From an uncultured Christensenella sp. (GTDB taxonomy: Bacteria > Bacillota > Clostridia > Christensenellales > Pumilibacteraceae), in contig CATLHE010000004.1 in the NCBI GenBank assembly GCA_949948895.1, positions 62,001 to 126,000 on the forward strand: a DNA stretch of 64,000 bases, in the 5' to 3' direction. A program made the translations under genes and the position numbers. The notes under the pieces are model-generated. The model was not told the origin of the DNA. It worked only from the letters and a program-made list of their open reading frames with translations, and searched no databases. The number at the start of each line of letters is the position of its first letter. The stretch's first letter is position 1. Below are positions 34,974 through 43,687 of this stretch, in pieces.

Positions 34974-34980
34974 CGATTAA

Positions 34981-35010
34981 ATTATACAACCGCCGCCGCG
35001 CGCTTGTCAA
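34981..35010 (-). promoter_or_regulatory. sigma-A promoter of glnN
   Basis: TTGACA, 18 nt (very G+C-rich), TATAAT on the minus strand. The start point falls near 34974, giving the long leader described above. Confidence 0.8.
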
Positions 35011-35052
35011 TCACTTTAAACATTCGCACTGTATAAATTTGCCGTCAAATAT

Positions 35053-35086
35053 ACAACGGCGCGAGGGAACTCCCGCACGCCGTTGT
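35053..35086 (-). terminator. Hairpin downstream of tex
   Basis: ACAACGGCG/CGCCGTTGT with an inner GGGA/TCCC pair forms a strong hairpin 45 nt after the tex stop, followed on the minus strand by ATATTTG. The T run is weak, so termination is likely but not certain. Confidence 0.6.
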
Positions 35087-35130
35087 GCATAACTTCCTAT
35101 TCGTATATATGCCGCATAACGGCTGTCGCT

Positions 35131-37818
35131 CTACTTGTTGAACTTGCCCGCAAGCGCCGCGAGTTTTTGCTCCATCGTCATGTTCTCGGTGGAAACTTCC
35201 TCGTCGCGGTCGCGGTCGTGATAGTCGCGCGCGGGGCGGTCGCCGCGGTCGCGATCGAACCGTCTTTCTCTGCGCTCGTATCTGTCGCCCCTGTCGAACC
35301 GCTCGCCGCGGTTATTGCCGCCGTGCTTTTCTTCCGTAACGGCGTCCGCCGCGGGCGCTTTGTCTTCCGCTGTCGCGTATTGGCGTCCGAACTTGCGCTC
35401 GCCGTAATCGCGCTTGGGTCTTTCGTCGCGGCGCTCTCTGCGCGGGAACTCCGCTCTCTCGCCGTCGCGGCGTTCGCCGCGCGCTTTGTTTTCTGCGTTA
35501 TCGGCGTTGCCTTTTGCCGCGCGTTCCTCGCGTTCTTTCTTGCGTTTTTCCCACTCGGCTTTCTTTTCGGCGCGCTCTTGCTTTTGCTTTTCCCATTCCG
35601 CTTTTTTCTCGGCGCGTTCCTGACGCTGTTTCTCGTACTCGGCTTTCTTGCTCTCTCGCAGTGCGGGGTCTATACATGTAAGCGCGATACGGTGCCGCTC
35701 CTTGTCCACGGAAAGCACCCACACGTTGAGCTTATCTCCTACTTTGAGCACTTCCGACGGGTGGCGCACGTAGTTATCGGATATTTCCGATATGTGCAAC
35801 AGTCCGTCCTGATGCACCGAGATATCGACGAATGCGCCGAAGTCGGTCACGTTTCTTACGACGCCCGTCACCTGCATGCCTTCCTTAAGATCGTTGAGGT
35901 CCATGAGGTCGGAGCGCAGTACGGGCGGGGGCAGTTCGTCGCGAACGTCTCTGCCCGGCTTCATGAGCTCTTCGGCTATATCGTTGAGGGTGGGAACGCC
36001 CACGCCTATCTCGGTCGCGACGCTCTCCTCGCCTTCCGACGCTATCTTTTGTTTGAGCCCGCTCAGCTTGAACGCTTTGACGTCGTCCGAAGTATAGCCG
36101 AACTTGTCCAAAAGTTTTTGCGCGGCGGCGTACGATTCGGGGTGGACTGCGGTGCTGTCCAATACGTCCTCGCCGCCCTGTATGCGCAGGAAACCCGCGC
36201 ACTGCTCAAACGCTTTCGCGCCGAGCTTGGGAACTTTCAAGAGTTCTTTTCTCGATCTGAACGGCTTGTTCGAGCGGTACTCGACAATGCTCTTTGCCGT
36301 GCCGAGGTTGAGTCCCGACACGTACGACAACAGCGAGTACGACGCGGTATTGAGATCGACGCCGACGCTGTTTACGCAGTCCTCTACCGCCGCGGTGAGC
36401 GACGACGTGAGACGTTTTTGCGGCATGTCGTGCTGATACTGCCCGACGCCGAGCGAACGCACGTCTACTTTTATGAGCTCCGCGAGCGGGTCCAAAAGCC
36501 TGCGCGCTATCGAGATAGCGCTTCTTATGGTAAGGTCGAGCTCGGGGAATTCCTCCGCGCCCAGCTTGCCCGCCGAGTATACCGACGCGCCCGCTTCCGA
36601 AACGACCGCGTATGTGACCGGTCTGTCGAGTTCTTTTATTAGTTCCGCGACGAATATCTCCGATTCTTTGGACGCGGTGCCGTTGCCTATCGCGATGCAG
36701 TCTACCTTGTACTCGTCGATGAGTTTTTTAAGCGTTTCTTTCGCCGCTTCTATCTTCTTTTGCGGCGGCGTCGGGTACACGACGGAGCTGGCTAGGAACT
36801 TGCCGCTCTCGTCGATGATTGCGATCTTGCAGCCCGTTCTGTACGCGGGGTCGAGCCCGAGTATCACTTTGCCTTTGAGCGGCGGTTGCAACAGTAACGG
36901 TTTGAGGTTGCACTCGAACGTTTTTATCGCCTGCTCGGACGCGCGGTCAAACAGTTCCGCGCGCACTTCGCGCTCTATGCTCGGCGCGATAAGGCGTTTA
37001 TAGCTGTCCTCTATCGTGCGGTCGATAAGCGCGTCAAACGCCGAACGGCGCTTTTTTGCGGCGGCGATAACGCCCAAGGCTTTCGCCTCGTCTACGGTTA
37101 CGCTCGCTTTCAGACAGCCTTCTTTTTCGCCGCGATTGACCGCGAGCACGCGGTGGCTGGGCACGGTCGCTACGAGCTCGTCGAACTTGAAATACGTTTC
37201 GTATACTTTTTTCTTTTCCGCGTCGGTGCAGCTCTCGTCGAGCGCGGCAACCAAATGACCTTCGGCAAGCGCCGAGTCGCGCAGAGTTTTGCGTATAGCC
37301 GCGTCGTCGGAAATGCGCTCCGCGATAATATCGCACGCGCCGTCGATGGCGGCTTTGGCGTCGGGAACGCCTTTTTCCGCGTCGATATACGGCGCGGTCA
37401 GTTCGGTTTCGTCATACGCGCTAAGCTCCTGCGCCTCGATGATGTCCGCGAGCGGTTCGAGCCCGCGTGAGATAGCGACGGATGCGCGCGTTTTTTTCTT
37501 TTGCTTGAACGGGCGGTATATGTCCTCCGCCTCGGTCAGGGTTTTGGCTTTATCGAGGGCTTGCGCTAGCTCGTCCGTCCATTTTTCCTGCGCTTCGATC
37601 GCGGCGCGGATCTCTTCCTTGCGTTTGACGAGGCCTTTGAGGTACTCGTAGCGCTCGGACAGTTCGCGAATGACTTGATCGTCCGTCGCGCCGTGCATTT
37701 CTTTGCGGTAGCGCGCGATAAACGGCACCGAGTCGCCCTGATCGAGCAGATCGACGATGTTGGAGCAATGCTCTTCCTTGAGCGAGAACTCTTCGGCAAG
37801 CTGTTTCTTTATATCCAT
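35131..37818 (-). CDS. tex: Tex, S1-domain RNA-binding transcription accessory protein
   Basis: Tex is a nucleic-acid binding protein conserved in bacteria and related to eukaryotic Spt6. GGGAGA before the ATG at 37818 (MDIKKQLAEEFSL) gives 895 residues. The core covers the HTH-like and YqgF-like parts (VILGLDPAYRTGCKIAIID near residue 310), helix-hairpin-helix motifs (LNLGTAKSIVEYR, LLKVPKLGAKAFEQC), and an S1 domain near residues 650-720 (GMQVTGVVRNVTDFGAFVDI). A long extra tail of about 170 residues follows, with three repeats of the E[YW]EKx(K/Q)xERAEKKA type and then Arg/Asp/Gly-rich stretches with RGERFDRGDRYERRERRFDR. The tail resembles RGG-type RNA-binding disorder. Confidence 0.95.
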   Translation of the reverse strand: MDIKKQLAEEFSLKEEHCSNIVDLLDQGDSVPFIARYRKEMHGATDDQVIRELSERYEYLKGLVKRKEEIRAAIEAQEKWTDELAQALDKAKTLTEAEDIYRPFKQKKKTRASVAISRGLEPLADIIEAQELSAYDETELTAPYIDAEKGVPDAKAAIDGACDIIAERISDDAAIRKTLRDSALAEGHLVAALDESCTDAEKKKVYETYFKFDELVATVPSHRVLAVNRGEKEGCLKASVTVDEAKALGVIAAAKKRRSAFDALIDRTIEDSYKRLIAPSIEREVRAELFDRASEQAIKTFECNLKPLLLQPPLKGKVILGLDPAYRTGCKIAIIDESGKFLASSVVYPTPPQKKIEAAKETLKKLIDEYKVDCIAIGNGTASKESEIFVAELIKELDRPVTYAVVSEAGASVYSAGKLGAEEFPELDLTIRSAISIARRLLDPLAELIKVDVRSLGVGQYQHDMPQKRLTSSLTAAVEDCVNSVGVDLNTASYSLLSYVSGLNLGTAKSIVEYRSNKPFRSRKELLKVPKLGAKAFEQCAGFLRIQGGEDVLDSTAVHPESYAAAQKLLDKFGYTSDDVKAFKLSGLKQKIASEGEESVATEIGVGVPTLNDIAEELMKPGRDVRDELPPPVLRSDLMDLNDLKEGMQVTGVVRNVTDFGAFVDISVHQDGLLHISEISDNYVRHPSEVLKVGDKLNVWVLSVDKERHRIALTCIDPALRESKKAEYEKQRQERAEKKAEWEKQKQERAEKKAEWEKRKKEREERAAKGNADNAENKARGERRDGERAEFPRRERRDERPKRDYGERKFGRQYATAEDKAPAADAVTEEKHGGNNRGERFDRGDRYERRERRFDRDRGDRPARDYHDRDRDEEVSTENMTMEQKLAALAGKFNK

Positions 37819-37929
37819 GAATTTCTCCCGACGGACGGCGGAACGCCCGCCTGTCCGAACATAAAAGTGCTTTATTATTCTACAACACCCGCGACCGAAA
37901 AGCAATCGTTTTATCGACTATTTCCCAAA

Positions 37930-38300
37930 CCAAACACGGTTTGGATTTCTGTCGTGTGTTTACGTGGGCGATTTGTTTTACGTTTCACCCGAATAAAGGC
38001 GGAGCTTATTGTCTCCCATTCGTAGGGAGCGCAGACCCTTGCGCTCCGCCAAGCACAGCTTGGATTTCTGTCGTGTGTTGGCTTTGATTGTTAATTTTAT
38101 ATTACACCCGACCAAACACGGTTTGGATTTATGTCGTGTATTTACATGAGTTGTTTGTTTTAGGTTACACCCGAATAATTGCGGTGCATATTGTCACCTT
38201 TTCGGGTATAACCTCAAATCATCTTCGCGCCCACACACGACAAACGCCAAGCCTTTGGCTTGTCATTCTGAGCCACAGGCGAAGAATCTTTGGCGTAGCC
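37930..38300. repeat. Hairpin-repeat cluster 7 with tandem A units
   Basis: From left: A plus (37930-37996), C GGAGCGCAG/TGCGCTCC (38026-38046), A plus (38049-38112), A plus (38112-38178), A minus (38199-38262), B plus (38265-38287). The second and third A units share a boundary, one ending CACCCGA where the next CCAAAC begins, so A units can be tandem. No gene lies between tex and ferritin apart from the terminator at 38359. Confidence 0.85.
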
Positions 38301-38358
38301 GCAGAACGGTAAACTAAACCACTCGTCACGCATTTCGTTCGCGATATTTAAAAAATGC

Positions 38359-38388
38359 ACAAAACAAAAACGCTCCGTTCGGAGCGTT
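38359..38388 (-). terminator. Terminator of ferritin gene
   Basis: AACGCTCCG-AA-CGGAGCGTT hairpin followed on the minus strand by TTTTTGTTTTG, 26 nt after the stop at 38414. Confidence 0.9.
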
Positions 38389-38413
38389 AATGCTTGATAA
38401 TGTTTGATTCAAA

Positions 38414-38932
38414 TTACATAGCGGGTCCGGTCGCGGACGGCGTGTACACGCGGGCGGCAAGCTCTTGATTGAGCGCGTAAAGCCCTTTTGCGTCGTGTCC
38501 GAACATCTTGAATTTTTTGATCTGATCTTCGGCGTTCTTTTCTTCCTCGCCCTGTTCTTTGATAAACCAGTCCAAGAACTGCATGGTCTTAAAGTCTTTT
38601 ATCTCGAAAGCGCGCGCATAAATATTGTTTATGAGCGAAGTCACGTACTGCTCGTGCTCGAAGCCCGCGTTGAGCGGGTCGATGGCGGCGGCGAATTTTT
38701 TATCGGGCTTGTCTATCTTGTCGAACGTGACGCGTATCCCGTTGTCGATAAGATAGCGGCGCATCATCATCGCGTGGTCGCGCTCTTCCTGCGCCTGTAT
38801 CTCGTACCAATGCGCGAAACCGTCCAAGCCTTCGTCCGCATAATAATTGGCAAAGTCGAGATACAGATACGCCGAGTACAGTTCTTTATTCACTTGTTCG
38901 TTGATGAGTTTTGCTATTTGCTTGTCTAACAT
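38414..38932 (-). CDS. ftn: Ferritin, iron storage protein
   Basis: A 172-residue ferritin of the bacterial Ftn type. Ligands of the diiron ferroxidase site are visible: Glu in NKELYSAYLYLDFA near residue 17, EERDHA near residue 49 with Glu and His, Glu in GFEHEQ near residue 92, and KEQGEEEKNAEDQI near residue 125. Ferritins oxidise Fe2+ and store iron in a 24-mer cytoplasmic shell. GGAGG before the ATG and a TTGATT-17-TACAAT promoter support the start. The C-terminus ends in a short glycine/proline tail. It lies divergent from the TIR-STAND gene with 187 bp between. Confidence 0.96.
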   Translation of the reverse strand: MLDKQIAKLINEQVNKELYSAYLYLDFANYYADEGLDGFAHWYEIQAQEERDHAMMMRRYLIDNGIRVTFDKIDKPDKKFAAAIDPLNAGFEHEQYVTSLINNIYARAFEIKDFKTMQFLDWFIKEQGEEEKNAEDQIKKFKMFGHDAKGLYALNQELAARVYTPSATGPAM

Positions 38933-38962
38933 GTCAGACCTCCGTATTTTGTTATCCCGATC

Positions 38963-38991
38963 ATTGTATCACTAAACGCTTAAAAAATCAA
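38963..38991 (-). promoter_or_regulatory. sigma-A promoter of ferritin
   Basis: TTGATT, 17 nt, TACAAT on the minus strand, about 31 nt upstream of the ferritin ATG. No obvious Fur box overlaps it. Confidence 0.65.
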
Positions 38992-39048
38992 TCGAAAATC
39001 GAACGTACATGATATCACAAATCAATTTATTAAAGTTCTCGACTTGTA

Positions 39049-39077
39049 TTGAAATATCCCGCGAAGTTTGATATAAT
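39049..39077 (+). promoter_or_regulatory. sigma-A promoter of the TIR-STAND gene
   Basis: TTGAAA, 17 nt, TATAAT on the plus strand, about 43 nt upstream of the ATG. It means the gene is expressed by the housekeeping sigma factor. Confidence 0.75.
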
Positions 39078-39119
39078 CGATAAAGGCGTTGCGTCAATAC
39101 GACAAAGGAAAAAGAATTT

Positions 39120-41873
39120 ATGTATTTGGCTTTTATTGCATATCACGGCACGGTGGGAGAAGAAGGCACGGAACGGATAGCGCAGGCAATATGTCAGACT
39201 TTTACTCAGTTCGGGCATTCGCACCTTCCCTACTGCGGACCGTGTACGGACGAGCATACTTTTGAAAAACACATGACGGACGTCATTCCGTATTCGCAAC
39301 TGTTTTTGCTTGTCGTCAATGATTTTTGCCCGCAACAAAACGGGCAGATAGACCAACGCAAAGTGGACGGCGGCGCGGGGTATCTCTGCGAAGAAATCAA
39401 ATCGTTCCGTAATCTCGTAAAACGCAACACCCGAAACGTTAAAGACTTTGCCGTTTATTACTGCGGCAACAAGCGGAAAAACTACGGCGAAATAGTTTCT
39501 TACGTAAGAAACCTGTTGCGCCCGCTTGATCCCGACGACACGCTGTACACAGGCAACAATTACTACATAACCGACTTAAAAGATCTGTCGGCTTGGGTAA
39601 AAACGCGGAACAGATCGACGGAAACAAACAGTATTTTTTCCGACGAGTATGCGCCGTTCGAGCCGTTGGAAGAAAAAGTAAAGGACTTGGTCGAAAACAA
39701 AAAGCGCGGCGGAATGCTCATAGAAATGAAGCGCGGAATGGGCAAGACCCGATTTATAAACCACGTCAAAAAAGACTTGTACCCCCAAAGCGCCGTAGCC
39801 ATACACTTTACGAGAGATCAAGGCTATGTCTCTCTCGGCAAGTTCCGCTCGGATTTCGTATCTCAGCTCAAAGAACATTTGGGCGGCGCCGAAGAACCCG
39901 TATTTTTGGACGACTACGGCGAACTCAACAGAACAAACTTCGCGCGCTTTCTAAACGATTTCAAAAAGTCGGCGTTCCCCGACAAAACGCTTGTCGTATG
40001 CCTCGACTCCGTCGACGACGGCAAGTCCGCAAACGGCAAAACTTCCGTTTTGGATCTGTTCGGCGATCTGTCCTTATTCGACGAGAATATAGTATTCTTA
40101 TTCACGGCAAAGATCCCCGAGGACGGCGGCGACTACTCGCATATAATGAAGGAGTTTTTGTCCGCGTTCGGCGGCGAACGCATAACGGTAGACGAGAACA
40201 ATATGCAGTATTTACAGTTTTTGTACTTGTATTACAGCAATCACATTTTGGCAAAGTTCAGCCCTGTGCAGGTAAAACAAATAAACCCGCGCTTCCTTTT
40301 CGAAGCGGTCAAGCCCAAGGACATGCTGTCTTTTTCCATCTTGTTCAGAGTGGTCAATCTTTATCTTTCCACGACGCAGGAGGAAGACCCCAAAATAATA
40401 GCGTCAATAGAAGAAGCGCTTAAATTCTACTACGATTTTTTGCGCGAACACTCTAGCCAAACACACCAATACGACGATTTTATCACCGCGCTCATCATAC
40501 TTGCCCTATCCGACAGACCGCTGAACAAAGAGCAGTTGGACGCGGTCTCCGCGCAGTTGCTCTGTAAAAACGTTTCCGACGCGTTCCTCAAAAACACGTC
40601 GGCGCTGTCGATATTGGTGAACACGATATACAGCCGCGACAAAGCTCCGCTATACGAGATTCGCCACGAAAAGATAAAAGAAATGATAGAGCACGACGAG
40701 GAAACTTTCCGTATCCGCTCGTCGCTTTTGGATAATATCGGTTTCAAGCTTGGCGCACTCCGTTCAAGCGACCTTTCGCTATTGGACTTTGTAAAAGATA
40801 ATGAGAGCGTTATTTATCTCTTTAAAGGATATTTGCGGTATTCGGACGACGCGCAACAGATACGGGATCATTTCGAGACAATGGCTTGCCGATTATCGCA
40901 CCTTGATTGGGGCGACAAAATGGCGCTTATTTCCCGTGAGCAGGACTTACTTTCGTTTATAGTAAACTCCGAACATTTTGAAAATTTACAGCCGCTTACG
41001 CAAGCGAAATATTTGACACGTATCGCGATAGACGAGATGGTATTGCATTGGAGCTTCGATTCGCGCATGCACTTCGAAAAAGCATTGACGCTCTGGCAGT
41101 ATATCGGCGAAGAGAATCTGTCGGACGGCGAGCTGTACAACTACTTCGATTTTCTGACGGCTTACGGGAATTGCGTTACGCGCTTCGAAGACGAATATAA
41201 GAGCGTACAAATTTTTGAAAAAGCGGTCGAGGTAAGCCGCAAGCTCAAAGCAAAAAACCTAATACCGCTGAGGGATTTTACAAACAATTTATTAGCTTAC
41301 GGCAACGTGCTGACCATTGTCAAGCAGGACTACGACGGCGATAAAAAAGCGATAGACGAGGCGCGCGAACTGTTGGAGAACTCGTTGGACCCGATGGACC
41401 TCGGGCAACGCGGTTGGCTGCATCAACGCATTTCATATTGGAACGAGTGCCAAGGCAATACCGCTTTGGCGCGCCAGGGCTTAAAAGACGCGATGGACGC
41501 GTACGAATACGCCTTTACAAAAGCGCCCGACAGTTTCTATTTCGGCAATCTCATCGTGGCTACCGGCGCGCACCTCAATGCGCTCAGCTATGAAAAGCCG
41601 TTTGAGGAACTCGCGGAATACATGCGCGAAAAAGAAGAGAATTTGTTTATTATGGCAAAGAAGATCGATTTCTTTTCCTACATGGAAGAAGCGATCTTCT
41701 ACCGCCTCATCGGCGATATATACGCGCACTACGACCGCAAAAACGACGCTTTGATACAATACAACAAAGCGCTCTCGCTACTGCGCTCCGCCGAGCACGA
41801 CACGGGCGTGGTAGACTCTATGTCCAAGTACCAAGCGCTTATATCGGACAAAATAAATAAACTGTGTGAATAG
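39120..41873 (+). CDS. TIR-like STAND NTPase with helical-repeat C-terminus, candidate anti-phage gene
   Basis: The 917-residue protein has three parts. Residues 1-165 look like a TIR fold: MYLAFIAYHG at the start, PYSQLFLLVVNDFC near residue 58, and an AGYLCEEIKSF near residue 88, whose glutamate sits where TIR NADases have their catalytic one. Residues about 185-460 form a STAND-type NTPase, with Walker A MKRGMGKTRF near residue 205, Walker B LVVCLDSVDD near residue 295 and a sensor-like NIVFLFTAKIPED near residue 325. From about 480 the sequence is helical and repeat-like (FEKAVEVSRKLKAKN, LARQGLKDAMDAYEYA, ALIQYNKALSLL), typical of TPR sensor domains. By analogy with Avs and NLR-like bacterial immune proteins, TPRs sense, STAND oligomerises, TIR consumes NAD. 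That mechanism is inference. Confidence 0.75.
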   Translation: MYLAFIAYHGTVGEEGTERIAQAICQTFTQFGHSHLPYCGPCTDEHTFEKHMTDVIPYSQLFLLVVNDFCPQQNGQIDQRKVDGGAGYLCEEIKSFRNLVKRNTRNVKDFAVYYCGNKRKNYGEIVSYVRNLLRPLDPDDTLYTGNNYYITDLKDLSAWVKTRNRSTETNSIFSDEYAPFEPLEEKVKDLVENKKRGGMLIEMKRGMGKTRFINHVKKDLYPQSAVAIHFTRDQGYVSLGKFRSDFVSQLKEHLGGAEEPVFLDDYGELNRTNFARFLNDFKKSAFPDKTLVVCLDSVDDGKSANGKTSVLDLFGDLSLFDENIVFLFTAKIPEDGGDYSHIMKEFLSAFGGERITVDENNMQYLQFLYLYYSNHILAKFSPVQVKQINPRFLFEAVKPKDMLSFSILFRVVNLYLSTTQEEDPKIIASIEEALKFYYDFLREHSSQTHQYDDFITALIILALSDRPLNKEQLDAVSAQLLCKNVSDAFLKNTSALSILVNTIYSRDKAPLYEIRHEKIKEMIEHDEETFRIRSSLLDNIGFKLGALRSSDLSLLDFVKDNESVIYLFKGYLRYSDDAQQIRDHFETMACRLSHLDWGDKMALISREQDLLSFIVNSEHFENLQPLTQAKYLTRIAIDEMVLHWSFDSRMHFEKALTLWQYIGEENLSDGELYNYFDFLTAYGNCVTRFEDEYKSVQIFEKAVEVSRKLKAKNLIPLRDFTNNLLAYGNVLTIVKQDYDGDKKAIDEARELLENSLDPMDLGQRGWLHQRISYWNECQGNTALARQGLKDAMDAYEYAFTKAPDSFYFGNLIVATGAHLNALSYEKPFEELAEYMREKEENLFIMAKKIDFFSYMEEAIFYRLIGDIYAHYDRKNDALIQYNKALSLLRSAEHDTGVVDSMSKYQALISDKINKLCE

Positions 41874-41951
41874 AATCGATTTTACCTAAAATCGGTACGC
41901 GCCAAAACACGCGCTTGCCGTTGTTTTACTTAGAATCAAAGAGGTCATTGT

Positions 41952-42800
41952 CTATAATAACGGCGCATTTCCGTCAACTGTTTCGAAAACGCTTAGCGAA
42001 TTATTATCTATAAAACCAAGCTCATCCAAGACCGATATCATCTCCGCAACGCTCTCGTACTCTTTTCCCGACAACATGAAACCGCGAGCGTCACCGTCGG
42101 CTTCGGGGTACATGACAATCTCCGCACTCATATTTTGATCGTTACAAACAAACAGTTGCTCTATCGTCGCGCTTTCGTTTAACAGCTTTTTGATTTTGTC
42201 TATATGATATTTTATCGGTTCGTATTTTGCCGTTTTTACATTATGCGTAATTATATCCGTGAACACAACAGGCTCTTTTAATTTCTTTATCGATGGTTTT
42301 TCGCTCTCTTCCGTTATATAAGTCGTTAAAATGTTTGTACCTTTAAAAATTTGAATATCGATCGTATCGAATTTATTCAATGCTTGCGCCCTTTTGCTAA
42401 ATACGTCGTTACGCAAAGACTGCGTATTAAACTCATAAAAACTACGCTTTTTGCCGTTTACTTTACCGGTGATTTTCAGGGCGATTAACGAGCGGTTTCT
42501 TACGTCTCCTTTAAGGTACCTTTTTATCTCGCTGACCGTCGGTTGATAAACGGTGACGGAAATGATTAGGTTGGCGCATATCTTGCGGTAAATAACGATA
42601 GCGTCCACAAAAGCCCCTATCAAATAAATCGGGCATATTAAAAGCCCGAAGCAAAAATAATAGACTCCGCCGTTCTCGACCATTATCGGAACGCACACAA
42701 AAAATATCGCCGTGCCAATGATCGAAAACGTGAATATCACAACATTCAACGATATTCGAGATAACGCGGCGTTCCTCGCCGCGATTTTATTTACCGACAT
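41952..42800 (-). CDS. Two-helix membrane protein of unknown function, convergent with the TIR-STAND gene
   Basis: GGGGAG 4 nt before the ATG at 42800 (MSVNKIAARNAALSR) gives 282 residues. Two hydrophobic helices lie near residues 16-38 (VVIFTFSIIGTAIFFVCVPIMV) and 44-68 (YYFCFGLLICPIYLIGAFVDAIVIYR), followed by a cytoplasmic domain with beta and alpha segments (VTVYQPTVSEIKRYL, LIALKITGKVNGKKRSFY, EPIKYHIDKIKKLL). I recognise no family. It has its own TTGCAC-17-TAGAAT promoter and ends 78 bp after the TIR-STAND gene, tail to tail. A link to that gene is possible but unproved. Confidence 0.65.
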   Translation of the reverse strand: MSVNKIAARNAALSRISLNVVIFTFSIIGTAIFFVCVPIMVENGGVYYFCFGLLICPIYLIGAFVDAIVIYRKICANLIISVTVYQPTVSEIKRYLKGDVRNRSLIALKITGKVNGKKRSFYEFNTQSLRNDVFSKRAQALNKFDTIDIQIFKGTNILTTYITEESEKPSIKKLKEPVVFTDIITHNVKTAKYEPIKYHIDKIKKLLNESATIEQLFVCNDQNMSAEIVMYPEADGDARGFMLSGKEYESVAEMISVLDELGFIDNNSLSVFETVDGNAPLL

Positions 42801-42848
42801 TTCACTCCCCATAAAACAATAAGTATAGTGCTCTATGCATGCAAAGTC

Positions 42849-42877
42849 ATTCTATCACAAAACATTGTAAAGTGCAA
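42849..42877 (-). promoter_or_regulatory. Promoter of the two-helix membrane protein
   Basis: TTGCAC, 17 nt, TAGAAT on the minus strand, about 49 nt upstream of the ATG at 42800. Confidence 0.6.
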
Positions 42878-42956
42878 CATTCAAGTTTATTTGAATCGTT
42901 TGACCGCGAGTTTGTGCGCATCTTGCCCGATGGTTTATTACCATCAACCTTAAATT

Positions 42957-42990
42957 GAAAAAGAGCTTACACGCAGTAAACTCTTTTATT
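42957..42990 (-). terminator. Terminator of tmRNA
   Basis: AAAAGAGTTTAC/GTAAGCTCTTTT hairpin followed by TTCAATTT on the minus strand, about 95 nt after the tmRNA 3' end. Confidence 0.75.
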
Positions 42991-43083
42991 CCGACATTGC
43001 TTATTCCAAATTCGCTCTCATGCGCGGCTAAAACTTTCGCCTTGCGTTCTTAAAACGCGACAATGGATGCAACGTCACGTTGC

Positions 43084-43474
43084 TGGTGGAGATGAGGGGA
43101 GTTGAACCCCTTTCCGACACGGATATGCGGGGACTTCTACAAGTTTAGTCTATTGCTCGAAGTCCGCGCGCACACCGCAACAAACAAAGGTATACGCGCG
43201 CAAGGTCTTTTTACTCGGTATGGTTCGACCATTCCCGCGCCGAGTTGCCCGCCGTTACTTTAAGCCCGCGCTCCCGCCGACGGGTAGCGGGTGCGGACTC
43301 TCGCGGAACTTACGCCGCGAATGCCATTGCGGGAGCCGCAACCGGAGCTGCGAACTTCACCACTTTGGCGTTTTCCTTTTTGTTGGCAATTAAAGCCTTT
43401 TGCGTTTTTAGGTAGCCGACCCTACCACTTGCTTTCCTTCGCAAGCCCCGTGCCGTCGAAGCCTTTACATCCCC
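43084..43474 (-). ncRNA. ssrA: tmRNA
   Basis: tmRNA rescues ribosomes stalled on broken messages and tags the incomplete protein for proteolysis. The 3' end (minus strand) is GGGGTTCAACTCCCC followed by TCATCTCCACCA, a T-arm-like end with encoded CCA. The 5' end is GGGGATGTAAAGG then TTCGACGG, the usual opening, which pairs with the 3' acceptor (one G.U). The tag frame is read from GCC at about 43369 and gives AKVVKFAAPVAAPAMAFAA then TAA at 43310-43312. It ends in AFAA instead of the common ALAA. Length of about 391 nt is normal. Its protein partner smpB is at 59.7 kb. Confidence 0.95.
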
Positions 43475-43687
43475 AAACGGTTTTTTCGCGCCGCGGTCTC
43501 GCCTTCGCCGCGAAGCGCTTATATCGATATTATACGCTACCCGCCGTCGTTTTGCAAGCGTTTAACGGATTTCCTCCGCTGTCATTTATGCTTAGAACAT
43601 GGTTTTTTGCCGAATCGTATACAAAAACGCGCCTCGGCCGTAAACCAAGACGCGTTTTTTATTATACCGTTTATTTTACCTAATAGA

